Source: a virus. From it: 39,259 nucleotides of DNA. A model generated the notes under the pieces. That model searched no databases, had not been told where the DNA came from, and was given only the letters and a program-made list of their open reading frames with translations. Within the stretch, counting starts at the first letter, position 1. Every line of letters begins with the position of its first letter. Below are positions 1 through 6,421 of the stretch, piece after piece. Both the position numbers and the translations under genes were made by a program. Location of the stretch: positions 1 through 39,259 of the IMG/VR virus record IMGVR_UViG_3300024520_000199. One strand, given 5' to 3'.

Positions 1-843
1 GCTGATTTTTCTGAAATGCTAAAAGATGAAGGTGTCAACCTGACACAGATTACCAGCAATAAGAGAAAGGCCCTTACACCGTCACACAAACCTTTATCCG
101 ACGAGGGCCGCAAAGAATTAGAGAGACAGGTTAATACTATTTTCGATGTTTTTGTTGGAAATGTTGCGAGAAATCGCGATCTAGATGAAGAAACAATAAA
201 GGAAGATCTTGAAGGGATCCTTTTGTTTGGTGAAGAATCAGTAAGTCAAGGTTTAGCCGATAAGGTTGAAACTCTTGATAGTGTTATAAATAATTTGAAT
301 TCACAATTGGAGGATATCATAGTGGGCGCTAATAATGCAACAGGTTTAAATCTTGCAGCAAACGTTGAACCGATCAACATGGGGTTGATTGAAACGAAAC
401 ACCCGGAAGTTTTTAAGGCGATTAAAGATCAAGGTTATGATCAAGGCTTTGAAAAGGGGAAAGCGGAAGGGAAAACCGAACAAGCCGATAACGAAACAGT
501 GAAAAAGGAATCGTTTGAAAGCGGATTGCAAACGGGATTGCAACGAGGGGCCGAACAAGAGAGAAAGCGGATCGTTGGAATCCAGAAAGCAACCCAAGAG
601 GGATATGAAAAGGTTGCAAGGAAAGCGGTCAATGACGGCACAACGACAGCAGAACAGTTTTCACTTGTTCAGGCTAAAGATATAGGTGACAAAGGCGGGT
701 TGACGATGAACAAGATCAAGAATGATAACGACGCTGTCCCCCATGCGGGCGGATCTGAATCAGAAGAGGAACAAAACGCTATTGTTGCTGGAATTGTGCG
801 AGGGGCTGAAAATCATAGAGAAGCGCTAGCAATCGGAAAGTAA
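1..843 (+). CDS. S49-family head maturation protease, C-terminal part (5' truncated by window edge)
   Basis: The reading frame is open from base 1, so the N-terminus, with the catalytic Ser/Lys of an S49 (SppA/lambda gpC-like) protease, lies outside the window. The visible start matches the end of the S49 fold: an ADFSEML segment, then an LSDEGRKEL helix and a GLADKV segment (about residues 85-90 of the visible part), the usual end of the protease domain. The remaining ~185 residues are charged and helical with repeated Gly-Phe/Gly-Leu heptads and resemble a lambda Nu3-type scaffold fused to the protease. The family processes the prohead and self-cleaves during capsid maturation. The downstream decoration and major capsid genes fit the lambda C-Nu3-D-E order. 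An internal scaffold-only start is possible; the ATG at 379 (MGLIETK) is one candidate but has no obvious ribosome binding site. Confidence 0.8.
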   Translation, partial: ADFSEMLKDEGVNLTQITSNKRKALTPSHKPLSDEGRKELERQVNTIFDVFVGNVARNRDLDEETIKEDLEGILLFGEESVSQGLADKVETLDSVINNLNSQLEDIIVGANNATGLNLAANVEPINMGLIETKHPEVFKAIKDQGYDQGFEKGKAEGKTEQADNETVKKESFESGLQTGLQRGAEQERKRIVGIQKATQEGYEKVARKAVNDGTTTAEQFSLVQAKDIGDKGGLTMNKIKNDNDAVPHAGGSESEEEQNAIVAGIVRGAENHREALAIGK

Positions 844-880
844 TTTTTTCAATCAATTTGTTTTTTTAAGGATCGAGACA

Positions 881-1453
881 GTGAAAACGAAAATAAAATT
901 TTCTTCGATGAATGAACACAAAATAGTTTTGTGTGATCGTTCGAGTTTTAAAGTCGGTTCGATTTCGAGGCAAGCAAAAAGCAACGACGGGAAACCGTAT
1001 TTTGAAGCTATTGGACTTGTCAAGGATCAAAATTGCGTCGGTGTTCAGGCTATATTTTACCCTGATTCAGACTGGACACCTTCAGAGGCTGCGAATCATG
1101 CCAGTCTAAAATATGAGGGATTCCAATCAATGCAACCCTCGATAAATACTCAGGACGACGACGACGACGACGACGACGACGAGGAAGCGAAAAAGAAAAA
1201 ATCCAAAGACGACGACGATGACAAAAAATCCAAAGACGACGACGATGATGACAAAAAATACAAAGACGACGACGACGACGACGATGATGACAAAAAATCC
1301 AAAGACGACGACGACGATGATGACAAAAAATCCAAAGACGACGACGACGACGACGACAAGAAAGCTCCTCATAATGACGATAAAGAAGCAAAGGGCGGTT
1401 TTGATTTGATGAGCGCAATAAGTACAGGCGCAAAGAGGCGAAAACAAAAATAA
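881..1453 (+). CDS. Head-region protein with long Asp/Lys repeat tail
   Basis: Starts with GTG at 881 behind AAGGATCGAG. 190 residues. Residues 1-90 look like an ordinary small domain and include a WTPSEAANHA segment, similar in style to the W-(S/T)-x-x-EA-x-x-HA segment of several phage prohead protease-linked proteins; that likeness is from memory. Residues ~92-165 are runs of 5-9 Asp separated by KKSK or KKYK, giving repeated DDDDK motifs, encoded by GAC/GAT triplet runs. The C-terminus turns basic (GAKRRKQK). It sits between protease/scaffold and the gpD-like gene, so a virion or assembly role is likely. The acidic tail could bind cations, mimic DNA or act as a charged spacer; all of this is inference. 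GAC runs are prone to slippage, so repeat number may vary between isolates. Confidence 0.75.
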   Translation: MKTKIKFSSMNEHKIVLCDRSSFKVGSISRQAKSNDGKPYFEAIGLVKDQNCVGVQAIFYPDSDWTPSEAANHASLKYEGFQSMQPSINTQDDDDDDDDDEEAKKKKSKDDDDDKKSKDDDDDDKKYKDDDDDDDDDKKSKDDDDDDDKKSKDDDDDDDKKAPHNDDKEAKGGFDLMSAISTGAKRRKQK

Positions 1454-1498
1454 TTTTCATTCGGTTTAAATCTTAATTTTTTTATTGGAGATATAGCA

Positions 1499-1885
1499 AT
1501 GGTTGAAGCTTTTTTGAGTACAGACATAAACACAGAGGATAATTTGATTTTTGATATTTCAATCCCTCGAAAAAAAAGAACCGTAACATTGTTAACCGGT
1601 AACGTTGTTACCAGGGGAACAGTTTTGGGACGGGTTACGGCTAGCGGCAAGTATATCGCAAGTTTGGCGGCGGCTAGTGATGGATCCCAACTTTTGGGAA
1701 AGGCAGTTATCGCAGACCAAGATCGCGACGCAACAGCGGCGGATCTGAAAATCATTGTTTATGAAACAGGCCATTTCAATCAATTGGAAATGGATTTTGG
1801 AACACACGATCCAGACACGGAAGCGGTTCGAGAAAGCTTGAGAGGAATAGGGATCTTTTATGACAAGGCGGTTGAAGCGTTTTAA
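1499..1885 (+). CDS. Head decoration protein, lambda gpD-like
   Basis: 128 residues, ATG at 1499 after TTGGAG. The sequence has the lambda gpD-family (HDPD) layout: a flexible N-terminus, a conserved VTRGTVLGRVTASGKY strand region (about residues 40-55), then AVIADQDRDA and a C-terminal segment ending before KAVEAF. gpD-type trimers bind the expanded capsid and stabilise it against packaged DNA pressure. Its place immediately before the major capsid gene is the canonical lambda D-E order. The length is close to lambda gpD (110 residues). Confidence 0.85.
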   Translation: MVEAFLSTDINTEDNLIFDISIPRKKRTVTLLTGNVVTRGTVLGRVTASGKYIASLAAASDGSQLLGKAVIADQDRDATAADLKIIVYETGHFNQLEMDFGTHDPDTEAVRESLRGIGIFYDKAVEAF

Positions 1886-1940
1886 TCGTTTGGGCACTGT
1901 GATTTTTTTGTAAATACGTTTTTTTTGAGAGGTTTTTAAA

Positions 1941-2984
1941 ATGGCTATTACTGTTGATCTTTATTCAACCGTTACACTTGTTCAGGCGTTGGATAAACTG
2001 AATGCTTTTAAACCGCGACAGTTTCTAAGTAAGCTTTTTTTCGCAGCGGGCGAAGATGTTACCGGGGAAGTTTTGCAAATCGATATCCGAAAAGGCGGGC
2101 GTCGCCTTGCTCCTTTCGTGCATCCGAAGTCAAAGGGTCGGTTGGTTGAAAAACGACCTTTCGACACGAACGAGATCCGGCCCCCTTATATTAAATCGTT
2201 GGCGGAATCGGAAGCGGGCGAAATGCTGGTTCGAAAATTCGGTGAGACGATTTATCGGGCCGGAAAATCGGGAGCACAAGCGGCGGCTGAAAAGCTCGGG
2301 GAAGAGTTGATCGAACATATTGATATGATCATGCGTCGGATCGAATTTATGGCGGCGGAAGCGTTAAGAACTGGGAAACTAGTTATTGACGGGCTTGATT
2401 TCGATGCGGAAATTGATTTCTTACGCGACGCAGGAAACGACATTGTGTTGACGGGTACTGATCTCTGGACGGATGCGGCTAGCAATCCATTATCTCAGCT
2501 ACTCGCAAACAAAACGATCATTGCGAAAGCAACCGGTTTATCGGCTGATTATTTGATTTTGGGATCGGATGCGTTAGACGCGTTTCTTGAAAATGACAAG
2601 GTACAGAAAATCCTTGACAATCGGCGAATCCAGTTGGGCGGCGGTGTCGATAAGCTCGAAGAAATCGACGGCGTTTCGGTTTATGGTCGAATTCATGGGG
2701 TGACTATCGTTCACTATGAAGAATTCTATGAAGATTCAACAGGAACTCTTGTTCCTATGATCGATCCTAAAGAGGCTATTCTTGCAACGTCGGCACCAAG
2801 GGCAAAGAACAAATTGCATTATGGCGCGATTCAAGATGTTGAAGCGGGCGTTGTAGCGGCTCCTTTCTGGCCTAAATCTTGGGTTGAACAAAACCCATCG
2901 AGCCGACAATTGATGGTACAAAGCGCACCGTTGATCGCTCTTCATGAGCCAGATACTTGCTTAAGATCTAAAGTTTTGGCGTAA
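1941..2984 (+). CDS. Major capsid protein, lambda gpE-like
   Basis: 347 residues, close to lambda gpE (341). ATG at 1941 follows a strong GAGAGG ribosome binding site with the leader GTTTTTAAA, which recurs before other well-expressed genes here. Family features visible: an N-terminal LVQALDKL segment, a GGRRLAPF stretch, IRPPYIKSL, the MIMRRIEFMAAEALRTGK helix typical of the gpE P-domain spine, and a C-terminal FWPKSWVEQNPS segment. It assembles the T=7-type HK97-fold shell. A small perfect hairpin follows its stop codon. Its position after the gpD-like gene makes the call secure. Confidence 0.92.
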   Translation: MAITVDLYSTVTLVQALDKLNAFKPRQFLSKLFFAAGEDVTGEVLQIDIRKGGRRLAPFVHPKSKGRLVEKRPFDTNEIRPPYIKSLAESEAGEMLVRKFGETIYRAGKSGAQAAAEKLGEELIEHIDMIMRRIEFMAAEALRTGKLVIDGLDFDAEIDFLRDAGNDIVLTGTDLWTDAASNPLSQLLANKTIIAKATGLSADYLILGSDALDAFLENDKVQKILDNRRIQLGGGVDKLEEIDGVSVYGRIHGVTIVHYEEFYEDSTGTLVPMIDPKEAILATSAPRAKNKLHYGAIQDVEAGVVAAPFWPKSWVEQNPSSRQLMVQSAPLIALHEPDTCLRSKVLA

Positions 2985-3001
2985 CGAAAACAGAGTTTTC
3001 G
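2985..3001 (+). other. Small hairpin just after the capsid gene
   Basis: A perfect 7-bp inverted repeat (CGAAAAC / GTTTTCG) with a 3-base loop starts one base after the capsid stop codon. It lacks an immediate T-run, so it is unlikely to be a strong terminator. A 3'-end stabilising or processing hairpin for the capsid message is an inference. AT-rich stems of this length also occur by chance. Confidence 0.35.
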
Positions 3002-3056
3002 GATCTCTAAAACCGAACGTTTTTATCGTTTTATTTGCTTTTTAGGAGTTGTAGAA

Positions 3057-3290
3057 ATGCCAAAGATTTTTATTGATGCCAGAAAAAAAACTTTATCAAT
3101 TTCAGGGCGAAAGCCGAAACACAATGAAGAGGTAACGGTTGATCAAAAAGAGGCTGATTATATTATTGGTATGGGTTGCGGGAGCGCGAAACGGTTGCCA
3201 GAGTTGGGAAACGTTGTAAAACCGGTCAAAGCCGAACCGGTAACGGTTGCACCGGAAGGAAACCCAGGGGAAAAGGATCCGAAAAAATAA
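3057..3290 (+). CDS. Small head/neck-region protein, unknown function
   Basis: 77 residues, ATG after TTTTTAGGAGTTG. N-terminal half has a pattern common in small proteins encoded right after capsid genes: a short beta strand, then NEEVTVDQKEADYIIGMGCGSAKR, that is a strand, an Ala-rich helix and a G-x-G-x-A turn. The C-terminal third is a Pro/Val/Lys/Glu linker with no predicted fold. It lies four bases before the connector gene, so it is probably co-translated with it. I do not recognise a named family with confidence; a head-completion accessory role is inferred from position only. Confidence 0.65.
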   Translation: MPKIFIDARKKTLSISGRKPKHNEEVTVDQKEADYIIGMGCGSAKRLPELGNVVKPVKAEPVTVAPEGNPGEKDPKK

Positions 3291-3293
3291 GTT

Positions 3294-3635
3294 ATGAGTT
3301 TACGGGATATATTTTTAGAAGATCTGGATCTTCATTTTGACACTGTTAATTATTGGGCGTTACCTGCAACCGTTACACCCTCGGGCGGTGGGGCTGATTT
3401 TCCGATTGTGGTAATTCCAAATTATGACGGCGATTTTGAGATCGAGGAATCTGGACAATTCGACAAAGCGATCTTTGAGATTCGACTTGATCAATATATT
3501 CCGGCTCCAACTTTCTACGATAAAATTTTGGTTGATGGTGTTTTGTGGATAGTTAGACAGATTCCAAACTCGGGCGGCCGGGCAGGTTTAACGAAAGAGC
3601 TTTTTTGCACCAACAAAGAGAGAGTTGTTTTTTGA
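3294..3635 (+). CDS. Head-tail connector / head-tail joining protein (FII-like position)
   Basis: 113 residues, ATG at 3294. Compact beta-rich sequence with PIVVIPNYDGDFEIEESG in the middle and ILVDGVLWIVRQIPNSGG near the end, resembling the stopper/attachment protein family (lambda gpFII-type, Phage_attach) in length and style. Such proteins cap the filled head and form the docking face for the tail. Its stop codon overlaps the next start (TGATG at 3633-3637), so the two genes are translationally coupled. Order capsid - small protein - connector - tail completion supports the assignment; sequence support alone is moderate. Confidence 0.65.
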   Translation: MSLRDIFLEDLDLHFDTVNYWALPATVTPSGGGADFPIVVIPNYDGDFEIEESGQFDKAIFEIRLDQYIPAPTFYDKILVDGVLWIVRQIPNSGGRAGLTKELFCTNKERVVF

Positions 3636-4360
3636 TGGCAACAGTAACATTTATTCCAGATAAAAAAAATAAGCTTATTCTCAAAGCTCTTGGGAACATG
3701 AAAAACGATATGGATAATGCACAAAAAAGCTCTTTGAGTTCGTCGGGGTTTGCAATGTCAAGATCGGTTCAATTTTGGATGAAAAGCCGGGGAAACGAGA
3801 TTTGGCCTAAAATTCATCCATTTACAAAGACATTCCAAAAGCTTAGAGCCCCAAATAAAATCTTCGGGCAAGGTTTGCTTTTCGGCGATACTGTTTCATT
3901 AAAAAAGCGTGATGATTTCTTTGCGGAACATTTACCCGAGATCGGGCTATTTGCAAAATATATTGTTGATAGAACAAAACAGGTTAGAACTGGGTTTGCT
4001 TTTAAGAGCGATCCTAGTCGATTTGATCCCAAGATGATGAAAGCAGTCTCAAAGGCTGAAAAGAAACAAATAACGCGAGTTACGCCAAAGATGCGTCGTT
4101 TCTTTGCAGCGGCAACAGAACAAGCGGGCGGCCGAAATTTAGGCGTTGATTTTTTCCCTCTAAGAAAAGCTAGAACACAATTGATCAATCCAGCGCGAAA
4201 AACAGAAGAGCCACTATCAAAGATTATTGCTCCTAAGATTTTCCCGTTTTGGGGCAAGAAATTTTCAAAGTCTTTGGGCAGGAAAAATCTATTTGCAGAC
4301 AAAGAGTTTTTAAAAGGTGAATCTGCTGCAAAAGACAAAATGAAACCGAGGTTTTTTTAA
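3635..4360 (+). CDS. Minor tail / tail completion protein (gpZ-like position)
   Basis: 241 residues. I chose ATG 3635, which overlaps the TGA of the previous gene and has AAAGAGAGAG upstream. An in-frame TTG at 3605 would lie deep inside that gene and has no ribosome binding site. The protein is very basic (many Lys/Arg), with an N-terminal helical part including SSSGFAMSRSVQFWMKSRG and a C-terminal Pro/Phe/Lys-rich part. Basic gp10/gpZ-type neck proteins in this position control tail completion and often have this composition. No catalytic motif is visible. The ATG of the next gene overlaps its stop (TAATG), continuing a coupled neck operon. Confidence 0.6.
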   Translation: MATVTFIPDKKNKLILKALGNMKNDMDNAQKSSLSSSGFAMSRSVQFWMKSRGNEIWPKIHPFTKTFQKLRAPNKIFGQGLLFGDTVSLKKRDDFFAEHLPEIGLFAKYIVDRTKQVRTGFAFKSDPSRFDPKMMKAVSKAEKKQITRVTPKMRRFFAAATEQAGGRNLGVDFFPLRKARTQLINPARKTEEPLSKIIAPKIFPFWGKKFSKSLGRKNLFADKEFLKGESAAKDKMKPRFF

Positions 4361-4878
4361 TGACGATTCCAGCGGTAAGATCTGATCAAATTATGGCGAA
4401 GATTTCAGAACGGATTAGAGCCAGTTTGCCCTTAAAAACCTTTATTGATACCCATTTTCCAGGCGGCAAGATTTACACGGCGGAAGGGATTAAAAACGAG
4501 TTAAATTTTAAGGAAGAGAATACCCCTTTAGTTGCGTTTTCGACGATAGAACGGACAGAAAAAGGAGATTCAGCGCATGATGAAACTTTTGGTTTGATGG
4601 TTGGTACTGCTATTTTTGATGAAGCTGATTACGTTGTGACAGACACGGCCGCAACGGCAACAACGCCAGAGATTTCAGAGAGAGTGTTACCAGGAAGAAA
4701 AAGAAGCGAGGAAATTAGAACGATTATCGAAAACGAAATTTTAGGTTTAAAGGGGATCACTGCAAAAATAAAGATCGATGGTGAAAATTTGTTCGAAGAT
4801 GCTTTTCCTATTTTTAAATCAACGGGTACGGTGACATTTACTTTTAAGAAGTCGATGAGAACCGGATCCCGCAGATAA
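4360..4878 (+). CDS. Probable tail terminator (gpU-like position)
   Basis: 172 residues, ATG overlapping the previous stop codon. An alpha/beta sequence with a central NTPLVAFSTIERTEKGDSAHDE strand-turn region, a long helix EEIRTIIENEILGLKGI, and a C-terminal FPIFKSTGTVTFTFKK strand. Tail terminator proteins (lambda gpU family) share this size and helix-strand layout, and lie directly upstream of the major tail tube gene, as here. They cap the growing tube and provide the joining face for the head. Sequence-level recognition is weak; the call depends mainly on gene order. Confidence 0.55.
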   Translation: MTIPAVRSDQIMAKISERIRASLPLKTFIDTHFPGGKIYTAEGIKNELNFKEENTPLVAFSTIERTEKGDSAHDETFGLMVGTAIFDEADYVVTDTAATATTPEISERVLPGRKRSEEIRTIIENEILGLKGITAKIKIDGENLFEDAFPIFKSTGTVTFTFKKSMRTGSRR

Positions 4879-4891
4879 AGGAGTTTTTAAA

Positions 4892-5659
4892 ATGGCTGAT
4901 GACAATGTTTTGGTAGCAGATAATCCTTACACTTTAGGACGGGGCAAAATGCTCATTCAAAAGGACACGGATCCAGCGGGAGAATGGCTTGATTTCGCCC
5001 ATGTTTTAGAAGTTAACGTAACGATTAACACTGAAACTTTGGAACACAAATCAAGCCGAAGCGGCTTGAAGATTCGAGACAAGATCATCACGACGGAGTT
5101 GACAGCGTCGGGAACTTTGATCGTTGACGTTCCGATAATTGAAAACATTAAGTTGTTTTTCATGGGTGACGGTTTTACCGACGTTTCACAAACGGGAACA
5201 ACGTTGACAGATGAAACCATTGTGGTTCATCATAATCGTTGGTCGGAGATTAGCAAACGGGCTCTTTCTGCGGTCGTTGTTACGGGTCCGGTCGGTACTC
5301 CCGTCTATGTGATCGATACGGATTACATTTTGGATGCTGAAAACGGGCTTATTGCTCCTCTCACAACCGGATCTATCGCGGACGGTGGGACGATTGAAGT
5401 TGACGCAACAGTTGCAGCGGAAACAATTTTGAAGGTTTCCGGCGGTGTCGTTCCGGATCAAAGGCGGCATGTGTGGTTTATTGGCGACGCGGCTGCAGGT
5501 ATTGACCAACAGATCAAAGGGTTTGTCAATCTTATTCCATCCGGAGATCTTTCGATGATCGGTGAGGATTGGCAACAATTTACACTTGGTTTGGAGTTCG
5601 AGTTGCATAGTCGATACTCAAGTATCATTGAGTATTACGACCTAGGTAAAGTAGCGTAA
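4892..5659 (+). CDS. Major tail tube protein
   Basis: 255 residues, ATG after AAAGGAGTTTTTAAA, one of the strongest ribosome binding sites in the window, fitting a highly expressed structural gene. N-terminal part: NPYTLGRGKMLIQK, then a beta-rich body with FAHVLEVNVTINTETLEHKS typical of tube proteins. A middle insertion (about residues 110-180, rich in Val/Thr/Asp/Gly) may be a surface Ig-like or decoration domain. The C-terminus returns to tube-like strands (QQIKGFVNLIPSGDLSMIG, then WQQFTLGLEFE). It polymerises as stacked rings around the tape measure. It is followed by a hairpin with a short T-run and then the chaperone gene, the usual order. Confidence 0.85.
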   Translation: MADDNVLVADNPYTLGRGKMLIQKDTDPAGEWLDFAHVLEVNVTINTETLEHKSSRSGLKIRDKIITTELTASGTLIVDVPIIENIKLFFMGDGFTDVSQTGTTLTDETIVVHHNRWSEISKRALSAVVVTGPVGTPVYVIDTDYILDAENGLIAPLTTGSIADGGTIEVDATVAAETILKVSGGVVPDQRRHVWFIGDAAAGIDQQIKGFVNLIPSGDLSMIGEDWQQFTLGLEFELHSRYSSIIEYYDLGKVA

Positions 5660-5671
5660 AAAAAACTGATT

Positions 5672-5700
5672 ACGGCTTGGGATTTTCCCGGGCCGTTTTC
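5672..5700 (+). terminator. Hairpin terminator/attenuator after the major tail gene
   Basis: 10-bp stem ACGGCTTGGG / CCCGGGCCGT with two G-T wobbles and a 5-base ATTTT loop, followed by TTTCTC. The T-run is short, so partial termination is likelier than a full stop. That would give more capsid and tail tube message than chaperone and tape-measure message. Genes downstream have no visible promoter of their own, so transcription must read through. Confidence 0.65.
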
Positions 5701-5720
5701 TCTTATAAGAGGTGCAAAGA

Positions 5721-6230
5721 ATGAGTGAAAAACAAGTTAGTTTCTCAATAGAAGGAAAACCGTCGATTGTAATTCGTGAAATGAAAATGAAACAGATCGT
5801 TGCATTTGGTGAAGATGTTGTAGCGGTGGCCTCTGGGAATATTGGGTTAACGGAAATTTCTTCGTTGATGAAAACGTTGTTGCCACAGTGTACCGATATT
5901 TCTTATGACGATTTTATGGATCTTGCTCCCAGTGAGATCAAGGGGATTAGAGCGAAATTCGAGGAGGCAAATAACGATTTTTTGTTGACGTTGGAGGACT
6001 TCGGAATAACGCAACATTTCAAAAAACAATTGGAGTCAATGAAGATTTCAGCGGATTTGGAAGTAAACGAGGATCCCAAGGTTATGAAAGGGAACGGCTC
6101 AGAGCAAAGCTTAACGCAAAGCGAGAAGCTCGCAGAAAACACGTTGCAAAACTCAGAGCGAAACACCCTGAGCTTTTCAAACAACAAGAAAAGCGAAATT
6201 CCAACAATGATAACTATTCCAAGAAACTAG
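5721..6230 (+). CDS. Tail assembly chaperone, short form (gpG-like)
   Basis: 169 residues. ATG 5721 has TAAGAGGTG upstream; an in-frame GTG at 5712 falls inside that ribosome binding site and was rejected. The N-terminal ~110 residues look like a tail chaperone core: short strands, then IREMKMKQIVAFGEDVV, SSLMKTLLPQC and a long helical EEANNDFLLTLEDFG segment. The last ~45 residues are low-complexity Ser/Asn/Gln, typical of an out-of-frame tail translated only when no frameshift occurs. The gene lies between the tail tube and tape measure genes, the conserved place for gpG/gpGT pairs. The chaperone coats the tape measure before tube assembly. Confidence 0.8.
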   Translation: MSEKQVSFSIEGKPSIVIREMKMKQIVAFGEDVVAVASGNIGLTEISSLMKTLLPQCTDISYDDFMDLAPSEIKGIRAKFEEANNDFLLTLEDFGITQHFKKQLESMKISADLEVNEDPKVMKGNGSEQSLTQSEKLAENTLQNSERNTLSFSNNKKSEIPTMITIPRN

Positions 6231-6421
6231 CAAGGGTTATTTCACATTTGATTGTTTTGGGACATCGTGACGCGTGGGAATACGGGTATAGTTTTTTTAA
6301 AATCTGTTGTGAAGAAATGCAACATGTAGAAAAAAAGCAAATAAGCAATATGATCTTTTCGATCCAATTAGCTTTTGCAAAAAAAAGAGAAGTCGAAAAG
6401 TTTTTCAAAGGTGAAAAATAA
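5721..6421 (+). CDS. Tail assembly chaperone, long form by -1 frameshift (gpGT-like)
   Basis: The -1 frame relative to the short form is open from 5975 to the TAA at 6419-6421, directly abutting the tape-measure ATG. It encodes a protein-like extension: a basic helical linker (RERLRAKLNAKREARRK) then a domain containing LARVISHLIVLGHRDAWEYG and, near the end, REVEKFFKGEK. It lacks a convincing start codon with a ribosome binding site, so a frameshift fusion of about 233 residues is the best reading. The only canonical in-phase heptamer I find in the open stretch is T-TTT-TTG at 5978-5984. Composition suggests the crossover may be nearer 6085-6095 (ATG-AAA-GGG-AAC), where the -1 frame becomes clearly protein-like. 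Known gpG/gpGT pairs use exactly this arrangement. Confidence 0.75.

Noticed and set aside
1050-1460. Antisense ORFs of 136, 106 and 69 residues opposite the Asp repeat
   Set aside because: They are shadows of GAC/GAT triplets (poly-Arg, Val or Ser) with no ribosome binding site; the + frame has a start, a ribosome binding site and a normal N-terminal domain.
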